Positions 8,601 through 17,801 of a stretch of 64,000 bases of DNA are shown piece after piece. The stretch is from contig DATJJE010000016.1 in the NCBI GenBank assembly GCA_035492455.1, forward strand, positions 62,001-126,000, in the 5' to 3' direction. Numbering within the stretch: the stretch's first letter is position 1; every line of letters starts with the position of its first letter. Both the position numbers and the translations under genes were made by a program. The notes below the pieces were generated by a model. It was not told where the DNA came from. It did not search any database and saw only the letters and a program-made list of their open reading frames with translations. The DNA comes from Gp6-AA40 sp035492455 (GTDB lineage: Bacteria; Acidobacteriota; Vicinamibacteria; Vicinamibacterales; UBA2999).

Positions 8601-9181
8601 TGAGGCGCGCCATGAGGATTGCAACGATTGTCTTGACAGCGGTGCTCTCCGGTGCGGCGCCCCTGTGGGCGGCGGACACGCCGCAGTTCGACATCGCCGG
8701 CACCTACGGGTTCATGCGGGACACCGATCGCGGCGAAAACTTTCCCGCCGGCTGGGCGATCGCCGCCGCGGGCAACATCAACAGCTGGGCCGCTGTGGTC
8801 GCCGAAGTCGGCGGTGGCTACGCGACGTGCAGTAGCTGTGAGCGCGGGCCATTCGCCAGTCAGACGTTCCGCGGGCAGAACCTCCACCTGCGCGTGCATA
8901 CCTATATGGCGGGACCACGTGTCGCGTCCCATGCCTCGCACCTGCTGATGCCATTCGCGCAGGTGCTCTTTGGCGGCGCGCACATGAGCGGCGGCACCGA
9001 ATTCGACGGCGCGTTGAACACGGGCTTCAGCTACCAGCCGGGTGCCGGTATGGACGTACGCGTCGGGCCTAGGATTGCCGTCCGGATCCAGGGCGACTAC
9101 CGCGTCATCCGCACGGCCGGACGAAACAACAATCAATCGCGCGTGCTCACCGGAGTCGTCTACAATTTCGGCTCACTATGA
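8600..9181 (+). CDS. Small outer-membrane beta-barrel protein
   Basis: A 193-residue protein with a signal peptide (IATIVLTAVLSGAAPLWAA) and a barrel domain with alternating strands (FDIAGTYGFM, VVAEVGGGYA, AVRIQGDYRVIRTA, RVLTGVVYNF), similar to OmpA-like/OmpW-like eight-stranded barrels. A single CSSC motif is in a surface loop. ATG 8600 overlaps the receptor stop; ATG 8612 is an alternative and sits immediately before the signal peptide. Translational coupling to the receptor suggests a joint envelope function. Confidence 0.8.
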   Translation: MRRAMRIATIVLTAVLSGAAPLWAADTPQFDIAGTYGFMRDTDRGENFPAGWAIAAAGNINSWAAVVAEVGGGYATCSSCERGPFASQTFRGQNLHLRVHTYMAGPRVASHASHLLMPFAQVLFGGAHMSGGTEFDGALNTGFSYQPGAGMDVRVGPRIAVRIQGDYRVIRTAGRNNNQSRVLTGVVYNFGSL

Positions 9182-10032
9182 GAGGGGTTGCCGTGAAAAA
9201 ACTGCTTTCGGCTTTGTGGGCGCTCTCGCTGATTCTTCCCGCCGCCGCGTCGGCGCAGCCGTTCCCGGTCAACGCTGCCGGCGTGACCAATGGCCACTGG
9301 CATCTGAACTCGCGCGATATCGACGCGAACAAGAAGATCCTCGTGGCGATGGGGGGCACGCTCGTCAACGCGGGCAACTTCCAGATCGTGCGCTTTCCTG
9401 GCGTGCTCGTATATCTCAATCAGGCCGCGGGGGCGACGCCGGCCAATGGTGGCACGGTCGGCAGCGTGGTGAACCACGTCGGCTTCACAGTGCCGAACAC
9501 GCAGGAGGCGGTGGCGAAGTGGAAGGCGGCGGGTGTGAACGTGCTGCCCGGCGCGCCCGGTCGCACGGATCAGGCGTTCGTGGAGACGCCCGACGGTCTG
9601 CGCATCGAGATCCTCGAGAACAAGGATCAGAAGTTCCCCATCCAGAGCCACCACGTGCACTTCAACATTCCCGAGTCCGAGATTCCAAAGATACAGGCGT
9701 GGTATTCGACGTGGTTCGGCGCCGTGCCGGGCAAACGCGGCGCCAACATCGCGGCGGATTTGCCGGGCATCAACCTGTCGTTCTCAAAATCGATGAATGA
9801 CGCGGTGCAGGTGACAACGAAGGGGCGGGTGCTCGATCACATCGGCTTCGATGTGAAGAACCTACAGGCGTTCCTCAAGAAGTACGAGGCCGCCGGCGGC
9901 AAGATCGATCGTCCGTATACGCGGAACGAGCAGACCAACAGCGCGCTCGCGTTCATCACGGATCCGTGGGGGACGTACATCGAGTTGAACGAGCGGCCGG
10001 ATACGCCGTCCGCCACGACTGCCGCTCGATAA
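9178..10032 (+). CDS. Secreted VOC/glyoxalase-fold protein
   Basis: A 284-residue protein with a signal peptide (LLSALWALSLILPAAASAQ) and two vicinal-oxygen-chelate modules: the first around NHVGFTVPNTQEAVAKWKAAG with DGLRIEIL, the second around HHVHFNIPESEIPKIQAWY, LDHIGFDVKNL and DPWGTYIELNE. Paired His/Glu positions match VOC metal ligands, so it is probably a periplasmic metal enzyme of unknown substrate. ATG 9178 overlaps the preceding stop by four bases (ATGA), but GTG 9193 has AGAGGGG upstream and may be the true start. Confidence 0.85.
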   Translation: MRGVAVKKLLSALWALSLILPAAASAQPFPVNAAGVTNGHWHLNSRDIDANKKILVAMGGTLVNAGNFQIVRFPGVLVYLNQAAGATPANGGTVGSVVNHVGFTVPNTQEAVAKWKAAGVNVLPGAPGRTDQAFVETPDGLRIEILENKDQKFPIQSHHVHFNIPESEIPKIQAWYSTWFGAVPGKRGANIAADLPGINLSFSKSMNDAVQVTTKGRVLDHIGFDVKNLQAFLKKYEAAGGKIDRPYTRNEQTNSALAFITDPWGTYIELNERPDTPSATTAAR

Positions 10033-10121
10033 GGTTCAAGAGGTTCATGGGGTTCATTGGGTGCATTAGGTTCAATTGAACCCCATGCACCTCATGAACC
10101 CGTTGAACCCCATGAACCCTA
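10032..10121 (+). repeat. Mirror-symmetric 9-bp (GGTTCANNN) hairpin
   Basis: Four-plus direct units (GGTTCAAGA, GGTTCATGG, GGTTCATTG, GGTGCATTA) run into a central palindrome GGTTCAATTGAACC and are followed by four inverted units in mirror order. The variant GGTGCAT is matched by ATGCACC in the other arm. It fills the gap between two convergent genes and supplies the TAG stop of the amidohydrolase gene, so it can serve as a bidirectional terminator. Confidence 0.88.
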
Positions 10122-11381
10122 ATTAGTCGTATTCACCCGAAACGCCGCGCGGTCGATCTTCGCGCCGCGGAAGTAGACCGAGTTGATCTTCCGCGTGTTC
10201 GTGATGTTGTCGAGCGGGTTCGCGTCGAGCACGAGCAAGTCGGCACTCTTGTTCGCCTCGATCGTTCCGACGTCGGTCAGCCGCAGGAACTGTGCGCCGT
10301 TGCGCGTCGCCGCTACGATCACCTGCATCGGCGTCATCCCCGCCGCTACCATGTCCTCCATCTCGATGTGCGGCGCGTACGGCGTGTTGCCGTCGGTGCC
10401 GACGACGATCTTGATGCCGGCGGCGTTCAGCTTCGCGAGATTGCGCGCCTGGATGCTCCAGAACTCGTGCGCCTTCGCATCGTCCTTATTCGCGGCTTCG
10501 AGTTTCGCGAAGTCCGCAGGGGACATGCTTTCACGCAGGAAGCTGAGATCGGTCTTCACGCCGCGCTCCGGCATGTTCGGCCCGATGACGAAGTTCGGGT
10601 TCTTCTTCACCAAGGTCATGAATTCGTCATCCACATCCTTGTCGCGCACGTCGTGCGCGAAGGCATCGACGCCGGCGCGCAGCATGCCCTTCGCATCCTC
10701 GAGCGTGTAGATGTGGGTGATGGTGCGGAGCTGCTTCTTGTGGGCTTCGTCAATGGCGGCGCCGTAGATGTCGGGCGTCAGCTTCTTCACCGTGCCCATA
10801 CGGTCGTCCACCCAGATCTTGATGATGTCGACCTTCTTCGTCGCTTCCTCGTCAACGGCGGCACGTGCTTCGGCCGGACTCGACACCCAATGCGGTGCCA
10901 TCGTCCGTCCGGGCTCGACGCCCGTGATGCCGCGGCCGGCAGTGAAGAACCGGGCGGCGCCTGGGATCTTCCCCTCGCGCGTTTCCTCGCGGACCTGGAA
11001 CGAGATCGGCGTCGTATCCTGGCCCATGCTCTGCGCGGCCGTGACGCCGTAGTAGACGCGCCGCTTCAGATCGTCGATGAGCATCTCGCGCGTCTGACTG
11101 AGATGATTGTGCGTGTCGATGAGCGTCGGCATCACCGTCTTGCCGGCTAGGTTCACGCGCGTCGCGTTTGCGGGCACGCGCACGTCGGCGGCGCGCCCCA
11201 CCGCCGTAATCCGGTTTCCGGTGACGACGATGGTGGCGTTCTCAATCGGCGCGCGTCCGGTGCCATCGATAACGCGCGCACCTTCGAAGACGGTAACCGT
11301 ATTCGGCGCCTGCGCAAACAGGGCCGCGGTCGTTGCAGCGACGGTCGCCGCTGCCAGGACGAGAAGCTTCACTCGATGCAT
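10119..11381 (-). CDS. Secreted amidohydrolase
   Basis: A 420-residue metal-dependent hydrolase of the amidohydrolase superfamily (imidazolonepropionase/prolidase-like branch). It has a signal peptide (VKLLVLAAATVAATTAALFAQ), an N-terminal beta-sandwich (VFEGARVIDGTGRAPIENATIVV), the metal motif in LIDTHNHL, further histidines in THIYTLEDA and DAFAHDV, and the Asp in VVGTDGNTPY. The C-terminal half ends with the returning sandwich strand SADLLVLDANPLDNI. The ATG has GGAGG upstream. Substrate is unknown; secreted members act on peptides or cyclic amides. Confidence 0.9.
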   Translation of the reverse strand: MHRVKLLVLAAATVAATTAALFAQAPNTVTVFEGARVIDGTGRAPIENATIVVTGNRITAVGRAADVRVPANATRVNLAGKTVMPTLIDTHNHLSQTREMLIDDLKRRVYYGVTAAQSMGQDTTPISFQVREETREGKIPGAARFFTAGRGITGVEPGRTMAPHWVSSPAEARAAVDEEATKKVDIIKIWVDDRMGTVKKLTPDIYGAAIDEAHKKQLRTITHIYTLEDAKGMLRAGVDAFAHDVRDKDVDDEFMTLVKKNPNFVIGPNMPERGVKTDLSFLRESMSPADFAKLEAANKDDAKAHEFWSIQARNLAKLNAAGIKIVVGTDGNTPYAPHIEMEDMVAAGMTPMQVIVAATRNGAQFLRLTDVGTIEANKSADLLVLDANPLDNITNTRKINSVYFRGAKIDRAAFRVNTTN

Positions 11382-11409
11382 GGTTGCCTCCGGGGGAGGC
11401 AACTTTACA

Positions 11410-11829
11410 TCAGAAGATGTTCGGAATCACCGAGACGATTCGGTTGGATCGATCGTCCACGATGATGAGATCCGTTCCCGCGAAGTAGCGCGAGTAGTAG
11501 CTCGGCACGCCAGGCAGCCTGGCAGCCAGCGGCGCCGGCACGCGCGTCATGCGCTTCTGCAGCCCCGGCGGCAGCTCGCCGCGCTCGCGCAGCTGTTTCT
11601 CGAGCCCGGGAGGAAGCGCTTCGCGCCTGGCCAGGCCGGGCGGCAGCGCCTGCTGCGTGTAGTACTCGCGCACGACACGGCGATGGCCGTCGCGGTCGAT
11701 TACGCCGACCTCATCTGCGGCGCGTCCCTTCGCGTGTCCACGACCGCGTCCTTGTGCTCCGGAGGCGACACCGGGAATCAACGAGATCCCGAGCAAAGCG
11801 ACGAGCAAGACGTGTTTTCCAGAGGTCAT
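11410..11829 (-). CDS. Secreted LPPGL-repeat protein, RcnB-like
   Basis: A 139-residue protein with a signal peptide ending near GVASGAQ. The mature part has three LPPGL repeats (ALPPGLARR, ALPPGLEKQL, ELPPGLQKRM) followed by a tyrosine-rich segment and TDLIIVDDRSNRIVSVIPNIF. This layout matches the RcnB-like family of periplasmic proteins, known from nickel/cobalt homeostasis in Enterobacteria, although most homologues have no tested role. It is 28 bases upstream of the amidohydrolase gene and probably shares its transcript. Confidence 0.7.
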   Translation of the reverse strand: MTSGKHVLLVALLGISLIPGVASGAQGRGRGHAKGRAADEVGVIDRDGHRRVVREYYTQQALPPGLARREALPPGLEKQLRERGELPPGLQKRMTRVPAPLAARLPGVPSYYSRYFAGTDLIIVDDRSNRIVSVIPNIF

Positions 11830-11882
11830 ACAGCGGACGAGTGCAACTCGAATACCATAGGCGCCCACGCGATGGAGGCGTT

Positions 11883-12965
11883 ATGAGGTCAATCCTGTTC
11901 AGCCTGCTCGTGGTCGCCGCAGTCCCGCTGTTTGCGCAGCAGCAGACGGTTCCCGACATTCCGTTCGACTCGAGCGCCGATTTTCTGAAACTGCCCGCGG
12001 GCACGAATTTCGGCGAGGTGCCGGGCGTCGCCGTCAATTCGAAAGGGCACATCTTCGTCTTCACGCGATCGAACAGCGCTGGCGGACCGGCCTACGCGCC
12101 GACCGCGGCGCAGCTGCTCGAATTCGGACCGAAGGGAGAGTTTCTCCGTGAGATCGGCAAGGGTCTCTACGGCTGGTCGTTCGCGCACAGCGTGCGCATC
12201 GACAAGGACGACAACATCTGGGCGATCGACAAGGGATCGGACATGGTGATCAAGTTCGATCAGAACGGCCGCGTGATGATGGTTTTCGGCCGCCGCAAGG
12301 AATCAGCGGATGCGGAGACCAGGCCGTGGGAAGACGTCGATCCGCCGCTGCCTGCGATCGATGGACTGTTCCGCCAGCCGACCGATGTGGCGTGGGACTC
12401 GAACGGCAACATCTACATCACCGACGGCTACATCAACTCGCGCGTCGCCAAGTACGACCGGAACGGCGACTGGGTGAAATCGTGGGGAACGAAAGGCACG
12501 GGGCCCGGACAGTTCCGGCTGCCGCACGCCATCGCCATCGACCGAAACAACAACATCTATGTCGGCGATCGGTCGAATCATCGCATTCAGGTGTTCGACA
12601 CCGACGGCAAGTTCCTCCGCATGTTCAGCATCGATGTGCCGCCGGTGCCGGGGACGAAAGCGGTCAATGGCAATACGCCGACCGGCGATCGCCTGAAGGA
12701 ACTGATCGGCGCGCCGAACTCGCTCTGCATTCCTCCCGGCGGCCAGGTGATGTTCGTCGGCGAGACGACGTTTCCGGGACGCGTGTTCAAAGTGTCGCTC
12801 GACGGAAAAGTGCTCGGCGTCATCGGCCGCTCAGGACGGCAGATCAAGCAGTTCTCCGGCGCGCACGCATTAGCGTGCCCGTCGGAGACCGAGGTCTATG
12901 TCGCGGAGACGTCGAACTGGCGCGTGCAGAAGCTCACGCTGCACGCCGCCGCGTCAACCTACTGA
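11883..12965 (+). CDS. Secreted NHL-repeat beta-propeller protein
   Basis: A 360-residue protein with a signal peptide (ILFSLLVVAAVPLFAQ) and a six-bladed NHL propeller: repeated segments such as PTDVAWDSNGNIYITDGYINSRVAKYD, LPHAIAIDRNNNIYVGDRSNHRIQVFD and CPSETEVYVAETSNWRVQK. It resembles the lyase half of peptidylglycine alpha-amidating enzymes, but bacterial NHL proteins of this kind are mostly uncharacterised. A related propeller is encoded at 20525-21805. The last 7 bases overlap the convergent CHRD gene. Confidence 0.88.
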   Translation: MRSILFSLLVVAAVPLFAQQQTVPDIPFDSSADFLKLPAGTNFGEVPGVAVNSKGHIFVFTRSNSAGGPAYAPTAAQLLEFGPKGEFLREIGKGLYGWSFAHSVRIDKDDNIWAIDKGSDMVIKFDQNGRVMMVFGRRKESADAETRPWEDVDPPLPAIDGLFRQPTDVAWDSNGNIYITDGYINSRVAKYDRNGDWVKSWGTKGTGPGQFRLPHAIAIDRNNNIYVGDRSNHRIQVFDTDGKFLRMFSIDVPPVPGTKAVNGNTPTGDRLKELIGAPNSLCIPPGGQVMFVGETTFPGRVFKVSLDGKVLGVIGRSGRQIKQFSGAHALACPSETEVYVAETSNWRVQKLTLHAAASTY

Positions 12966-13480
12966 ATCCTAGTCAGCTGGCCGCGCGAGAAGCCACCAGG
13001 ATTACTGGGTGAGTGGACATTGAAGTAGAACGCCGCCGGGTTGTTGATGATCTGCTGGACGACTGCCGGATCTGCGATCACGCCGCGGAAGGTGAACTCG
13101 CCGGAGCCGTCGTCCAGCACGCGTGTGTTCGCCGTGGCGAGGCCGGTGCTGATGATTACCGGCCCATTGATGCCGGCCGGCGCCGGGTGGATGTGCGCAC
13201 CGACAATCGTGGTGCCCGCCGGATAACCCGACAGCTGGAAGTAGAACGTCGCGGTCGCGCCGGTGATCGCCCCGCCGGCGTCGCGGGTAAGGTCGAATTG
13301 AACCTGCACGGAGCCGTGCCCGGTCGACTCGGATCCGGCGACCGGGGGCACTTCGTTCGCGGGTTGCAGCGCCGCCGAGAAGACTACCGGCGCAGCCGAC
13401 GGCGCCGTCGTCTCGTTGTCATCGCAGGCTGCAAGGAACACACAGGCAACAATCGCACACAGCGCAATCGGTCGATACAT
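12959..13480 (-). CDS. CHRD-domain lipoprotein
   Basis: A 173-residue predicted lipoprotein: signal peptide with lipobox LAAC, then one CHRD domain (VFSAALQPANEVPPV, the GAHIHPAPAGINGPVI motif, FTFRGVIADPAVVQQI, YFNVHSPSNPGGFSRGQL). CHRD domains were first described in animal chordin and occur in many bacterial secreted proteins, where their role is unknown. The motifs are complete. Confidence 0.93.
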   Translation of the reverse strand: MYRPIALCAIVACVFLAACDDNETTAPSAAPVVFSAALQPANEVPPVAGSESTGHGSVQVQFDLTRDAGGAITGATATFYFQLSGYPAGTTIVGAHIHPAPAGINGPVIISTGLATANTRVLDDGSGEFTFRGVIADPAVVQQIINNPAAFYFNVHSPSNPGGFSRGQLTRIQ

Positions 13481-13525
13481 GCCGACATTCTAGTCGTGTG
13501 TGAGTCGGCCGAAGCTCGGCTTTTA

Positions 13526-13588
13526 CAAATTCCAAATTCCAAGCTCCACATCCAACCTTGGAGCTTGGAGCTTGGAGCTTGGAACTTA
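13526..13588 (+). repeat. Heptad (CTTGGAN) repeat hairpin
   Basis: TTCCAAA, TTCCAAG, CTCCACA and TCCAAC units on the left face four CTTGGAG/CTTGGAA units on the right, forming an imperfect hairpin. Read on the minus strand it begins with TAAGTTCCAAG, where TAA is the stop codon of the gene at 13586-14446. Confidence 0.85.
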
Positions 13589-14446
13589 GTGATGGTCGTC
13601 GGTAACGATGTGCGGGCCGTCCTGTTCGAGGCAGGGCGGATCCTCTTCGAGCAGCACCTTCGGATTCGGATTCAGCCTCAAGGTGCGCGGCGTCATTTCC
13701 CATGTCTTGGTGAAGACAACGGGATCTTCGACCGTAGCCGCCCACGTCAGCGCATCGCCCTTGCGCGTCAGACGTTCGACGACATGCGCCTTGTTGCTGT
13801 GGAACCAGCCGTCGGCGCCAAGCCAGCTCTCGTCGACCAGCTTCGTCGTGTCGATGACGAGCGTGTCGCCGTCCCAGCGACCCACTGAATCGCCATTCCA
13901 CGTCCAGTCTGCGTCGGGATTGTGTGCGCGGTCGTCGGTCGGAACGGTCCGGAACGTGTTGCGCCCCTGATAGAGCAGCACGACAAGAGTCGGAGCCTGC
14001 ACGATCTGATTCGGCGGACCAATACGCGGAACGCCCAGCGGCTTGCAATAGAACGACGGATCGTTGAACTGCCGCTTGTCGGACAGCAGCTGCACCTTGC
14101 CGAGCAGCTCCGGCTTGTACGGCGGCTTGTTCGGCTCGGCGGCCTGACGTTCCTTCGCCGCGCGATCCATCTCATCGAAGATGCGCTTGTCGTCGGGGCC
14201 GGTGCGCACGGGAAAGAGGATGCGCGTCGATTGCCCGGGGTCAATGGCCTTGACCGTCTCCGCCGCGCCGCCCCATACGCCGCTCAAGTCGGGATGACCG
14301 TCAGGTGCGCGCGGCGTCGGCTTGGCTGCGGCGGCCGCGGTGTTCGCGTCACCTCCAGCGCCGCGACCGCGCTGCGCGAGCGCCGGCGAGGCACACAGCG
14401 CGGCGATCGCGATCGCCGCCGGCAGGCGAGAGATCGCGGCGGTCAT
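13586..14446 (-). CDS. Secreted 'PDLSGVW' family protein
   Basis: A 286-residue protein with a signal peptide (AIAIAALCASPALAQ), then the family opening APDGHPDLSGVWGG, a central VGRWDGDTLVIDTT strand pair and VVERLTRKGDALTWAATVEDP. The same blocks occur in the genes at 17802 and 19170, so these are three diverged paralogues. Function of the family is unknown to me; in Acidobacteria and marine Gammaproteobacteria such proteins sit with DUF6152 proteins and TonB receptors (recollection). The start overlaps the upstream DUF6152 stop by one base. It is the last gene of the six-gene operon, and its C-terminus is His/Asp-rich (VTDDHH). Confidence 0.8.
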   Translation of the reverse strand: MTAAISRLPAAIAIAALCASPALAQRGRGAGGDANTAAAAAKPTPRAPDGHPDLSGVWGGAAETVKAIDPGQSTRILFPVRTGPDDKRIFDEMDRAAKERQAAEPNKPPYKPELLGKVQLLSDKRQFNDPSFYCKPLGVPRIGPPNQIVQAPTLVVLLYQGRNTFRTVPTDDRAHNPDADWTWNGDSVGRWDGDTLVIDTTKLVDESWLGADGWFHSNKAHVVERLTRKGDALTWAATVEDPVVFTKTWEMTPRTLRLNPNPKVLLEEDPPCLEQDGPHIVTDDHH

Positions 14447-14850
14447 TACGGATTTTCCTTCGATGCGTCGCCGAGCCAGATTTCCAGCTTGTGGCCGTCG
14501 GCGAATGTGATGGTGCGCAGGAAGGCGAGATTCGCGCCGTCGCGCGCGCGGAACGCGAGGATGCTGACGGTCTCGCCATATCCGAGCAGGTCGCGAGTCA
14601 ACCCGCCGCGCCGCAGATTTCCCGGTGGCAGCGTCGTCACCGCCCATTTCGTCACACTGCCCTTGTCGTCCTTCACGTCCAGGTAAACGTAGACGTGCGG
14701 GTTTACCCAATCGACTTTCGTGACGGTTCCCTTGAGCGTGATCGACTGATTGATGTCGTATTCCGACTGGAGGGAATGATGGGCCAGTGCCGGAGCCGCG
14801 GCGCCGAGCAGCGCCATGGCAAGCGCTCCAACCCAGGAAATCTGCTTCAT
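14446..14850 (-). CDS. DUF6152 family periplasmic protein
   Basis: A 134-residue protein with a signal peptide ending ALAHHS. The mature protein starts with the family hallmark HHSLQSEYD and continues GTVTKVDWVNPHVYVYLDVKD, a small beta-barrel similar to OB folds. The N-terminal His-His after cleavage could bind metal (inference). The ATG has GGAGG upstream; 25 bases separate it from the receptor gene upstream. A second member of the family is at 18766-19173 in the same operon. Confidence 0.87.
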   Translation of the reverse strand: MKQISWVGALAMALLGAAAPALAHHSLQSEYDINQSITLKGTVTKVDWVNPHVYVYLDVKDDKGSVTKWAVTTLPPGNLRRGGLTRDLLGYGETVSILAFRARDGANLAFLRTITFADGHKLEIWLGDASKENP

Positions 14851-14875
14851 GAAATCCTCCGGGGTTAAAAAGATA

Positions 14876-17788
14876 TCAGAACGTGACCTGCGCGCTGAAT
14901 TGAAGAATCCGCGGTTCCAGCACGAGCGTCGGGACCAGCCACCGCCCGCCATAGGCCGTCGTGTCCTGCAGCACGGAGCCGGAGTTCGTCACGTTGTACA
15001 GGTCCACATTACCCTGCACTTTCACGCGCGGCGTCAGTTTGATGTTCTTCCCCATGCGCAGGTCGAGCCGCGTCGTCCGTTTGTCGTAATACGTGTTCGG
15101 TGTGAGGAGGGGTACCACGGCGGAGCGGACGCCGCCGGCCAGATCGCGGCCGAGTGACTGCGAGATGAGCGTGGTCGGCGCGGCCCAGTCGGCGGTGTAG
15201 TTCGGACCCGACAGGTTCTGATAGAGCGCGCTGACGAAGAACTCGCGCGGCAGCGGATAGCTGCCATTCACCTTAATCTGCGTGTTGCCGGAGAACGGAG
15301 AGGTGACGTGGCAATTCAGCTTCTGCTGCGGTGAATCGACGACGAAGCAGGTGTCGGTGGTCGTACGGCCGGTGTCGACACCGCCGCCAAGCCGCGCGCC
15401 CGACGCGAAGCGTGCGTCCATCGAGAAGGTGAAGAAATCCGAGATCTGTTTCTGCTTCCCGAAATCTTTCGCCGGTCTCACCAGGTTGTTCGCCTGGCCG
15501 AACTTTGTCGTCGAGATGTCATAGAGACCGCAGACCTGATACCCGCCGCCGTTCGGCAGCCGCACGTCTGCCGGCGCCGTGACGCAATACTGGCTGAAGT
15601 CCGACGGTTCGACGCTCAGGTTGTCGGTCACGCGGAAGTTGCCGTACCAGTTGCGGTAGTAGCCGGCGCTGACCGACATGTCGCGTCCGATCTGGTGCTG
15701 CACTTCGACGCTCATGTCCCAGTTGTACGGACGCACCCCGAAACCTTTCAGCACGGCATCGGAATAGCGCGTCGTCACGACAGGGTTGCCGAAGTTCTGG
15801 TTCTGCAGGGGTCCGCACTCGCCGTTCTGCGCGCGATTGGCAAGGTCACATTCGAGGATGAAGTTGCCGTTGTCGTTCCAGGAACGAGTGACCTGATTGA
15901 CCGAGGCGACGATCGGATTGTTTGCGTTGGCGATTTCGACGACGGACTTTGAGACGTAGCGCCCGAGCGACGCCTTGAGCGCTGTTTTGCCATTGCCGAA
16001 CAAATCGTACGCGCCGCCGACGCGCGGATTCAGATCCTTCCACAGCGGCACGTTCTTTATTTCGGGGTAGCTGCGCTCAGGCAGCCAGCCGTTTGGCGTC
16101 GCGGCGACGTGCTGCGGCGGAACATAGCCGTTGAAGTAGTCGTAGCGCAGCCCGAGATTCAATGTCAGGCGATGAATCGCCCATTGATCCTGCGCGTAGA
16201 TGCCGAGATCGTGCTTGAACCGGTTCTGCAGTTCATAAGGCGTCGCGTACTGCGTGATGCTGACGGGTCGGCCCAGATTGAAGGTGTAGCTGTAATTGCT
16301 CGTCGCGGCCGATCGATACGCCTTCAGAAATCCTTGCTCGTCCTGCACGCCGAACTTCAAGGCGTGCGTGCCGGTGACATATGACAGCGAGAAGCGCTCG
16401 CCGTAGCGATCCTGCACGTTGGGATCATCGTAGGTCTCGCGCGCGTTGTAGCGAATGCCGGTGGACTGTTCGAGGATCGAGATCGTGTCTTTGGTCACGC
16501 CCGGCGCCCTGAACTGCGGCCAGTGATTGATGGTCGCGGACATGCCGCCGTCGAGCAGAAGACGTGTGGTGACGGGCGCTGTCCAGGACGCTTGATAGAA
16601 GCCGGTTGGGCGGAAGTGGAACGACAGAATCGCCTCCGGCGCGACACCAACACCCGACCCCGCAACCGTCGTTCCGGTGCGGCAGATACACGCATCCTGG
16701 AAGTCGCCGAAGAAGCTGAGCTTGTGCTTCTGGGCGGCCTGCCATGTCATGCGGACGGCCTTTGATTCAAACCATTGCGTCCGCGTCGCCGGCCGGGAGG
16801 TGTCGGGCGTGTAGAACGGCGTCCCCTGCGTCTTGTTCCAGTAGAAGCCGGCAAAGAGATAGTTGTTCCCCCACTCACGGGCGGAGGCAAAGAACCATAG
16901 CTTGTCCTTCTTGACCGGTCCGCCGAGCGTCGCTGTCGCGTCGTACACGTTGATCGGTTTGTTCACCGACGTCAGCTGCCGCGCAATCAGGTCGGCGTTG
17001 AGGTTGTCGCCGGCGAGGTGCTGATTGGTATAGAGCCCCGAGATCGTGCCGGCGTACTGGTTGCCGCCTTCTTTTGGCACCATGTTGATGAGCACGCCTT
17101 CGGCGTTGCCTTCGGCGGTGATGCCGCTGGCCTGCAGCGTCATTTCCGACACGAGCGCGGGATTGAGCTGGTAGCCGGCGTTGCCCGTCATGTTCTGCAC
17201 GCTCATGCCGTCGAACTGCGTGCGTGCTCCGCCTTTTCCGTGGAACGAGCTGCCGACCTGCGTGGCGTAGATGCCGCCGACGTCTGCAATGCCGTTCAGG
17301 CCGAGCGTCAGGCCGATCAGCGCGTTCGCGTTCTTGATGCTCGTCGGCAGCACGTCGAGTGCCTCGTCGGTCACCACGGTCTGGCGCCGGACGTTCTGCG
17401 TATCCACCAGCGGCGTCTCACCGCTCACGGTAATCGTCTCGGCAACCGTGCTTACCTGCAGGTCGGCGTTGACCGCCGCGTTGAAGCCTGCGTTGAGCAC
17501 GATGCCTTCGCGGCGGAACGTGCTAAACCCCTGCAGGGTGAAGGCCACCGTGTAGGTGCCGGGCGGCAGATTGACGATGTTGTACCGGCCCTCGCCGTCG
17601 GTCACGACGGCGCGGACACGCTCGATGAGGGCGGGGCTTGACGCTTCAACAGCAACGCCGGGCAGTACGCCGCCGGACGCATCACGCACCGTCCCCGCGA
17701 TGCCGCTGGCTTGCTGTGCGAGCGCACGGCCGGGACTGAAGACTTCGAAAAATAAGACACCGATAACAAACAGGACGATTCGTCGCAC
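14876..17788 (-). CDS. TonB-dependent receptor, Oar-like
   Basis: A 970-residue outer-membrane receptor with a signal peptide ending GRALAQ, a carboxypeptidase-regulatory-like domain (GIAGTVRDASGGVLPGVAV, about 30-110), a plug region (TQFDGMSVQNMTGNAGYQLNP) and a beta-barrel ending ILQFSAQVTF. The start is GTG with GGAGG upstream. It lies between two sets of DUF6152 and 'PDLSGVW' genes with gaps of 13 and 25 bases, so those proteins probably assist uptake or processing of whatever it imports. The ligand is unknown. Confidence 0.93.
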   Translation of the reverse strand: MRRIVLFVIGVLFFEVFSPGRALAQQASGIAGTVRDASGGVLPGVAVEASSPALIERVRAVVTDGEGRYNIVNLPPGTYTVAFTLQGFSTFRREGIVLNAGFNAAVNADLQVSTVAETITVSGETPLVDTQNVRRQTVVTDEALDVLPTSIKNANALIGLTLGLNGIADVGGIYATQVGSSFHGKGGARTQFDGMSVQNMTGNAGYQLNPALVSEMTLQASGITAEGNAEGVLINMVPKEGGNQYAGTISGLYTNQHLAGDNLNADLIARQLTSVNKPINVYDATATLGGPVKKDKLWFFASAREWGNNYLFAGFYWNKTQGTPFYTPDTSRPATRTQWFESKAVRMTWQAAQKHKLSFFGDFQDACICRTGTTVAGSGVGVAPEAILSFHFRPTGFYQASWTAPVTTRLLLDGGMSATINHWPQFRAPGVTKDTISILEQSTGIRYNARETYDDPNVQDRYGERFSLSYVTGTHALKFGVQDEQGFLKAYRSAATSNYSYTFNLGRPVSITQYATPYELQNRFKHDLGIYAQDQWAIHRLTLNLGLRYDYFNGYVPPQHVAATPNGWLPERSYPEIKNVPLWKDLNPRVGGAYDLFGNGKTALKASLGRYVSKSVVEIANANNPIVASVNQVTRSWNDNGNFILECDLANRAQNGECGPLQNQNFGNPVVTTRYSDAVLKGFGVRPYNWDMSVEVQHQIGRDMSVSAGYYRNWYGNFRVTDNLSVEPSDFSQYCVTAPADVRLPNGGGYQVCGLYDISTTKFGQANNLVRPAKDFGKQKQISDFFTFSMDARFASGARLGGGVDTGRTTTDTCFVVDSPQQKLNCHVTSPFSGNTQIKVNGSYPLPREFFVSALYQNLSGPNYTADWAAPTTLISQSLGRDLAGGVRSAVVPLLTPNTYYDKRTTRLDLRMGKNIKLTPRVKVQGNVDLYNVTNSGSVLQDTTAYGGRWLVPTLVLEPRILQFSAQVTF

Positions 17789-17801
17789 TCGGCCCTCCGA
17801 T

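Noticed and set aside
7101..8624. 507-codon open frame on the minus strand opposite the TonB receptor
   Set aside because: It has shadow-frame composition (Arg/Val/Glu-rich, no family motifs), no ribosome site, and lies fully antisense to a well-supported gene.
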